Below are positions 58,352 to 64,000 of a stretch of DNA of 64,000 nt, one piece after another. The notes under the pieces are model-generated. The model had not been told where the DNA came from and searched no databases. It saw nothing but the letters and a program-made list of their open reading frames with translations. Origin of the DNA: Branchipolynoe longqiensis (taxonomy: Eukaryota; Annelida; Polychaeta; Phyllodocida; Polynoidae); assembly GCA_030323885.1 (NCBI GenBank), contig CM059196.1:36744481-36808480 (forward strand). Direction: 5' to 3'. A program made the position numbers and the translations under genes. Numbering within the stretch: the first letter of the stretch is position 1; every line of letters begins with the position of its first letter.

Positions 58352-58884
58352 CATACCGTTAAACCAAACTTAAAGGGATCATAGAATTTTGTTTGGATTA
58401 ACCGATCATTCGTTTAACTGAGCTTTGGCTTCGACTTCGACTTGGTGGGGAGGGAGTTGGGGGGTGGGAGATTGGGGATGGGTGGGAAATGGGGTGGGGT
58501 GGGAGGTGGAGAGTGTGAGATGGGAGTGTGGTGGGAAATGGGGGTGGAGTGGGGTTTGGGGGTGGGAGGTGGAGGTGTGGGGAAGATTGGGATGCGTGGG
58601 AGATGGTGGTGCGGGGGTGGGTGGGAAATGGTGGGGATGGGAGATAGGGATGGGTGGGAGTGGGTGGGAGTAGTCTCAAATGACCTTTTAATCACATGAA
58701 AGTTTGGTTTAACCGTACCGGAATTGGCCTGGGGTCCGACCATTTTGTTTGGGTTAACCGATAATTTGGATTAGCCAACTTTTTTATATGAAAAATGGTA
58801 GTATTTTGCCGGGTCGCCGAAAAAAGTTTGGATTAACCGATCATTTGGTTTAACCGAGCTTCGTTTAACGGGGTTATACTGTAC
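58352..58884. mobile_element. MITE with internal G-rich minisatellite
   Basis: Left end ACCGTTAAACCAAACTTAAA and right end GTTTAACGGGGTTATACTGT are diverged inverted ends. The arms repeat TTTGGATTAACCGATCATT. Between them, 58,440-58,675, lie irregular GGGTGGGAGATGG repeats. Confidence 0.7.
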
Positions 58885-58899
58885 CATGGTATCTGTTCA

Positions 58900-60310
58900 T
58901 AAAGTAGGCTGATCTAGTGTCCTCTTGGTTTTCTTGAACCCATTCCTAAGTACCAGTACAGTTCCCGTACATCCAATTGATATCTGGTACATTCAGGGGG
59001 GTTATGTTCTGCATATAGTTAGCAGACAGTGTGTGGGGCAATTTAGTGAACTAATCATTTTGAATACAAACCAACGGGAAAAACATATTAATAGTGGTAA
59101 TTATTTAATGTGTTAAACAAAATGTAAAATAGTCCAATATTCAGGTAGGGCCTATGTGGAAAATATGCGGGTATGTGAAAGAATACTAATAACAAAATAC
59201 ATAGAGGGAGCAAAAAAATAACATGAATTGTTTTCAATTAAAAAGGAGTTTGTGTGTGCTTACCCAAATTATTTCTCACACTTCATTTCAAATATCTTCA
59301 AACTTTGAATCAAAGTTACTCATCTGTGTTACTCAAAAATGAAGTAGAGTATGCTACAATAGCCGCAGTACATAACCTGGAGTCAATTTAAAGTATTTAT
59401 ATGCTCTTGGGCACTGCACTTGCTAAAATACTTTTCGCTGTAAGTTCTCATGATCTACATTTTGTATTAATACTATTATGCTAGGTGTGGGAGTGGCAGG
59501 TATAGCTAATCATTCGCCAAGGCAATAATTTGCCATAACTGATGATGAACATTTATTTTGCCGTTCCATGGGAGGGTGGGGGGAGTTTCGCGAGAGTCGT
59601 GCGTCTGGCGAGATTAACAACCAAGCATATGTCCTACTACTATCTTAGATGAAATGACTTGTGATATTAGATGTAGGTGTGAAGAGTTTGAGATCACATA
59701 GCATCATTCTAATTTAATTAATCAAACATTATTAGTATATTAATTTGGTTGACATAATTACTGGATGATTTAGAGGGTTGCGAAGGAACTCATTGTGACG
59801 TGTGTGACGTAGAGATTAGAGCGCGAAAGTTTCTGTCGTGCTGATCGGATGTTCCGGATAACGGTTTGCCGGATACCAGCCAAAGCAGTTCGACTTCCGG
59901 CGACGCTTGGAGCAGACAGCGGAATTGACGTAGAAAAGGTTACTCTAACTATTTGCTATTCGTTCATAATTTCATCGTTATCTTAGTCGTCTCCATTAAG
60001 AATAATGTGAATTCGTATTACTTATTTGTATGAAGTTCCCGTACCATGCTATGAATTAATAACAAAGATCCCGATAAATGATGAAATTGTGTGTGCCTTA
60101 TCACACGTGGCCGGGTGGTCGAGATTACTCTTCAAAGTTTCTGCCAGCTTAATATCGTCAGCTTTGTTAACACTCATAAAATTTGAATTACAGAACTCTT
60201 TCTTTCTTTCACGATCAATGTATTGCAAAGACATTGTTTGGATGGGATTAAATGATTTATTATAAATGTAACTGGCAGAAGAACAGTATCATGCTGTCGT
60301 ACGCGTACAT
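58900..60310. other. Intergenic, no gene supported
   Basis: AT-rich up to 59,780. A weak family E fragment is at about 59,270-59,400. 59,790-59,945 is richer in CpG (CGGATGTTCCGGATAACGG, GACTTCCGGCGACGC) with GACGT boxes, and is followed by AAAAG|GTTACT, a possible donor. It might be an untranslated first exon of a gene to the right. Confidence 0.3.
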
Positions 60311-61914
60311 TGCATCAGAGAGCGTGTATATAAACAGATGAGAGGGACACTCTCATACTAGACCGTGTAACAGCTGCCGACTGTGGCGCTCCAAGTGGTG
60401 GTTGTTGAACAGTTTACTCATATGGGCAAACTCAAGGCATTGTCGATACACCATAACACGGTTTGGCCTTATATGGGCATGTCCTACTTTCGCGAGAACG
60501 AGGCCACTTCCGGTTATAGGTAAACAAACACTGATAGCCTTGAGTTTGCCAGAACGCACAGTGCAAAGCATTAGTTTTATTCAAAATTAATAGAAATCCA
60601 GAACCCTAACCTTATAAATTTAATATAATCTATTCGTTGAGTATGTTTTCTATATGTGTACAAAGCGATTTGTTTCTAGATGGTGTGGTTTTAGAGATAT
60701 TTCACTTTTTCTGTATGAAGATTGCTCACCGCCATTGACAATGCATTGAGTTTGCCGTACGCGTAGTGAAAAACGTCAGTTTTATTCAAAATTAATAGAA
60801 ATCCAGAACCCTAACCATATCAATTTAATATAATCTTTTTGGTAAACATGTTTTCTATGTGTATTCCAATCAGTTTGTTTCTAGGTGTTGTAGTTTTTGA
60901 GATATTTAACTTTTTTTCTCTGTAGATTGCTCACCGCCATTGACAATGCATTGAGTTTGCCGTACGCGTAGTGAAAAACGTCAGTTTTATTCAAAATTAA
61001 GAGAAATCCAGAACCCTAACCATATCAATTTAATATAATCTTTTTGGTAAACATGTTTTCTATGTGTATTCCAATCAGTTTGTTTCTAGGTGTTGTAGTT
61101 TTAGAGATATTTCACTTTTTCTGTCAGACAATGCACTGAATTTGAGGTACGCACAGTACAAAAAGTTTATTTTATTCAAAATTAATAGAAATGCAGAACC
61201 CTAACCTTATAAATTTAATATAATCTATTCGATGAATATGTTTTCTATATGTGTACCAAGCGGTTTGTCTATAGGTGGTGTCGTTTTATAGATATTTCAC
61301 TTTTTCTGTAAAAAGAATGCTCACTGCCACACTGATGATACTGCCACGTGCGTTTGTGTACCTGCAAATAGGAATTAGGTCAAGATGGCCACCAAACCGT
61401 GTTATGGTGTATGGCAGTGAGCAATCTTCATACAGAAAACGTTAAATATCTCTAAAACTACACCACCTAGAAACAAACTGATTGGAATACACATAGAAAA
61501 CATGTTTACCAAAAAGATTATATTAAATTGATATGGTTAGGGTTCTGGATTTCTATTAATTTGGAATAAAACTGACGTTTTTCACTATGCGTACGGCAAA
61601 CTCAATGCATTGTCAATGGCGGTGAGCAATCTTCATACAGAAAAAGTGAAATATCTCTAAAACCACACCATCTAGAAACAAATCGCTTTGTACACATATA
61701 GAAAACATACTCAATGGATAGATTATATTAAATTTATAAGGTTAGGGTTCTGGATTTCTATTAATTTTGAATAAAACAAATGTTTTGCACTACACATACC
61801 GTCAAACTCAAAGCTTGTTCAACAATAACCACCAGGAACGCCACTGTAGCCTATGTTACCGATTTTCGCGGGAGTTGTCCCTCTCATCTGTTTATATACA
61901 CGCTCTCTGATTGC
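60311..61914. mobile_element. 1.6-kb foldback element made of ~205-bp repeats
   Basis: Outer inverted ends: ATCAGAGAGCGTGTATATAA (60,314) and its complement (about 61,876-61,910, TTATATACACGCTCTCTGAT). Left half has four direct units starting near 60,573, 60,778, 60,983 and 61,167 (TTATTCAAAATTAATAGAAA, GAACCCTAACC, TTGCTCACCGCCATTGACAA). The right half, 61,393-61,800, has two units inverted. No coding capacity. Confidence 0.85.
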
Positions 61915-63635
61915 ATTCACACTATTCATGTGTGACCTACTTCGGCATCAGAACGAGTCTGAGTAAGCGTCGGTGTTGGAAATGGCCATAAGACACTACT
62001 GTGTGCCGATGTGTATGAACTACTACATAAATTAAAGGAGTAAAATTTGAAACTATCATAATCATTTTTGCTTACTTTTTTCTATTTATTGGTCAATTCT
62101 CATGAAGATTGAGTGATGATCAGATGCATTTCAGTAGGCAATGTCAACAAAGTCACTCACTTTGGCTGCCAATCTTTTCTTAAATTCAAAATTGCATAAC
62201 TTTCTTAATATAGATATATTATAAAAATATATTTTAACCCTTTTAAAGCTTTTATTAATTTGTAATTACTAAAACTAGTTGTTTAACTGTGTTACAGTTT
62301 ACACAGATAACTACACTGACAGTGCTGCATTACATGATACCACCATAACTATGCAGACTTGAAGTTGACAGTCACATTGTAGTTAAAGAATGGGAAAAGC
62401 ACCATGCAAGGGTCACCCAATCTTCATGAAAATTGGCCATTAGATAGAAAACAGGTATGCAAAGATGAATATATATGGTAGTTTCAAAAATGAATACCCT
62501 CAAATTTGAGTGATTTCGAGAGGTATTGGTCGACGAAAAAGTATTCACATTACTTTTCATAAAGCGGCACCTCGCAGATGCTCACTTGGCCTCGGTCTGC
62601 TTTCAACATGGCCACGGCGTGAATAGTGTGAATTGGCTATTGCCAATTATTGCTTCGCCTTCGTATTCACACTATTGTTCTTTAAGCACTGCATGCACAG
62701 AGAAAATCATTTATAATGAAAAATATATTACTTGGGTATGTTGCAAATAATTGAAATATGTCATTGAATTATTCTAGATTCTGATTTCATTCAGAATATA
62801 TTGTGAAAGTGATATTTAATGGGATGATCTTAGTCCCAATTCTACAATTTGATTTCTTGAAAGAAATCTACTCCCCTTCACATACAGTGTCATCTTGTAT
62901 TACAAATCATATACATTATTTAAACAATGGAATATACACCCAGATAGCCCAGAGCCGTTGGGCCGATGGTGGCCGCGCCGTCAGTCTAACGGTGGCAAGC
63001 CGCCGCCAGGCCAACGTTGTTTTGTCCACTGACCCGCTGTCGGGCCAACGGTGGCAAGCCACCCATTCCAGCATATGCCATCATTGCCCCAAAGGTGGCC
63101 CAACGGCCCACTGTTAGATAACACAGAGCCCATATAGGGTCCATATGGGTAATTTTGGGCCCCAAACAGGAATCTCTGGATACCACATGAAGAAGATGTA
63201 TGTCTCCTGTGTCACAAAGCGGTTACCACACACTGAAGGAGTAAACACCAATTTAAAAAAATCATTTTAATATCATAGAGGTGCATGCACCTCATCTTAG
63301 CTATTAAGATGATAAGACACTAATATTGTCTAAAAAGCTAAGCTAAGAAGTGATGACTGCTAAACAAAACCGAGCACTCCTCACAAACACTTTTGCAATG
63401 AATATGGTGTTTCACTTGCAGAAATTTGTAACTTCAAACTCTCTACTGACCTATTCCGAAAACAACCGTATTACACCTCACCTATGGTTGTTAGTAAGGC
63501 ACATTTTAACATCCTTTTCAACAATATCTTTTTACCGCTTGATGGATAGGGGAGGCTCTGTACTTGCCTGTCTATTGGCATGTCTCATGCGTCAACATAC
63601 GTTACCACTATGTCAGACTGGCGCTACGCTTAAAA
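61915..63635. other. Intergenic, no gene supported
   Basis: A short inverted pair GAATAGTGTGAATTGGC / GTATTCACACTATTG is at 62,620-62,675. 62,940-63,175 is a GC-rich block of inverted GGGCCAACGG / CCGTTGGGCC copies. The rest is AT-rich with nothing seen. Confidence 0.5.
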
Positions 63636-64000
63636 GGTGCATTCAGGAACGATACAATCTGGTGCATTCAGGAACGATACAATCTGGTGCATTTAGGAAT
63701 GATACAATCTGGTGCATTCAGGAACGATACAATCTGGTGCATTCAGGAATGATACAATCTGGTGCATTCAGGAACGATACAATCTGGTGCATTTAGGAAC
63801 AATACAATCTGATGCATTCAGGAATGATACAATCTTCTGCATTCAGGAACGATATAATCTGGCGCATTCAGGAACGATACAATCTGGTGCATTCAGGAAC
63901 GATCCAATTTGGTGCATTCAGGAACGATACAATCTGGTGCATTCAGGAACGATACAATCTGGTGCATTTAGGACCGATATAATCTAGTGCATTTAGGAAC
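63636..64000 (+). repeat. 25-bp minisatellite reaching the window edge
   Basis: About 14.6 copies of GGTGCATTCAGGAACGATAC plus AATCT, with scattered single-base variants (AATGATAC, ATTTAGG). Because 25 is not a multiple of 3 it reads through all frames as a 25-residue repeating peptide (GAFRNDTIWCIQERYNLVHS and so on); I do not regard this as a real protein. Confidence 0.95.

Noticed and set aside
58398..58743. His/Pro-rich frames
   Set aside because: Antisense readings of the GGGTGGG minisatellite.
63350..63987. Repetitive protein with GAFRNDTIWCIQE units
   Set aside because: A 25-bp DNA repeat without stops. All three frames read the same peptide in turn, so the frame is not selected.
63636..64000. 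CRISPR-like array
   Set aside because: Units are contiguous with no variable spacers, and the context is eukaryotic.

Overview
The window looks like animal nuclear DNA, most probably from a mollusc (a gastropod is my guess). The reasons are long introns, GT/AG splice sites, dense tRNA-derived SINEs of a type I associate with molluscs, and RTE, CR1/Jockey-like and DIRS-like retroelements. The species cannot be named from the sequence alone.

Two host genes are supported, and they converge tail to tail. (1) BRCA1, + strand, enters from beyond the left edge. Thirteen phase-compatible exons run from 118 to the stop at 22,935 and encode the last 2,324 residues: a very large disordered middle, a short coiled coil matching the PALB2-binding segment, and the tandem BRCT repeats. 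The RING end lies off-window. (2) HACL1 (peroxisomal 2-hydroxyacyl-CoA lyase), - strand, is complete. Sixteen exons run from the ATG at 57,847 to a stop at 35,434 (561 aa), with TPP-binding motifs and a perfect SKL peroxisomal signal carried on a 33-nt last exon. The two genes have no evident functional link: one serves DNA repair, the other fatty-acid alpha-oxidation.

Nearly everything else is mobile or repetitive DNA. From 25.75 to 31.3 kb, between the genes, lies a near full-length LINE on the - strand. Its intact 500-codon ORF1 ends in what I read as a NADAR (YbiA-like, ADP-ribose/N-glycosidase superfamily) domain, while its ORF2 (endonuclease plus reverse transcriptase) is broken by frameshifts. 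This is the most unusual item in the window. A decayed DIRS/Ngaro-like element (31.4-35.35 kb) follows it, ending within 90 bp of the HACL1 stop. BRCA1 intron 15,751-19,894 holds an internally deleted DIRS-like element, and HACL1 intron 1 holds a related element with an intact tyrosine recombinase. HACL1 intron 1 also holds a three-layer nest (SINE, then RTE LINE, then a second LINE) and an array of four hairpins.

The right end (57.9-64 kb) has no supported protein gene. It contains a G-rich MITE, a 1.6-kb foldback element made of about 205-bp repeats, and a 25-bp tandem repeat that runs off the edge. All exon boundaries were read by eye from splice motifs, phase and protein similarity. No alignment or transcript evidence was available.
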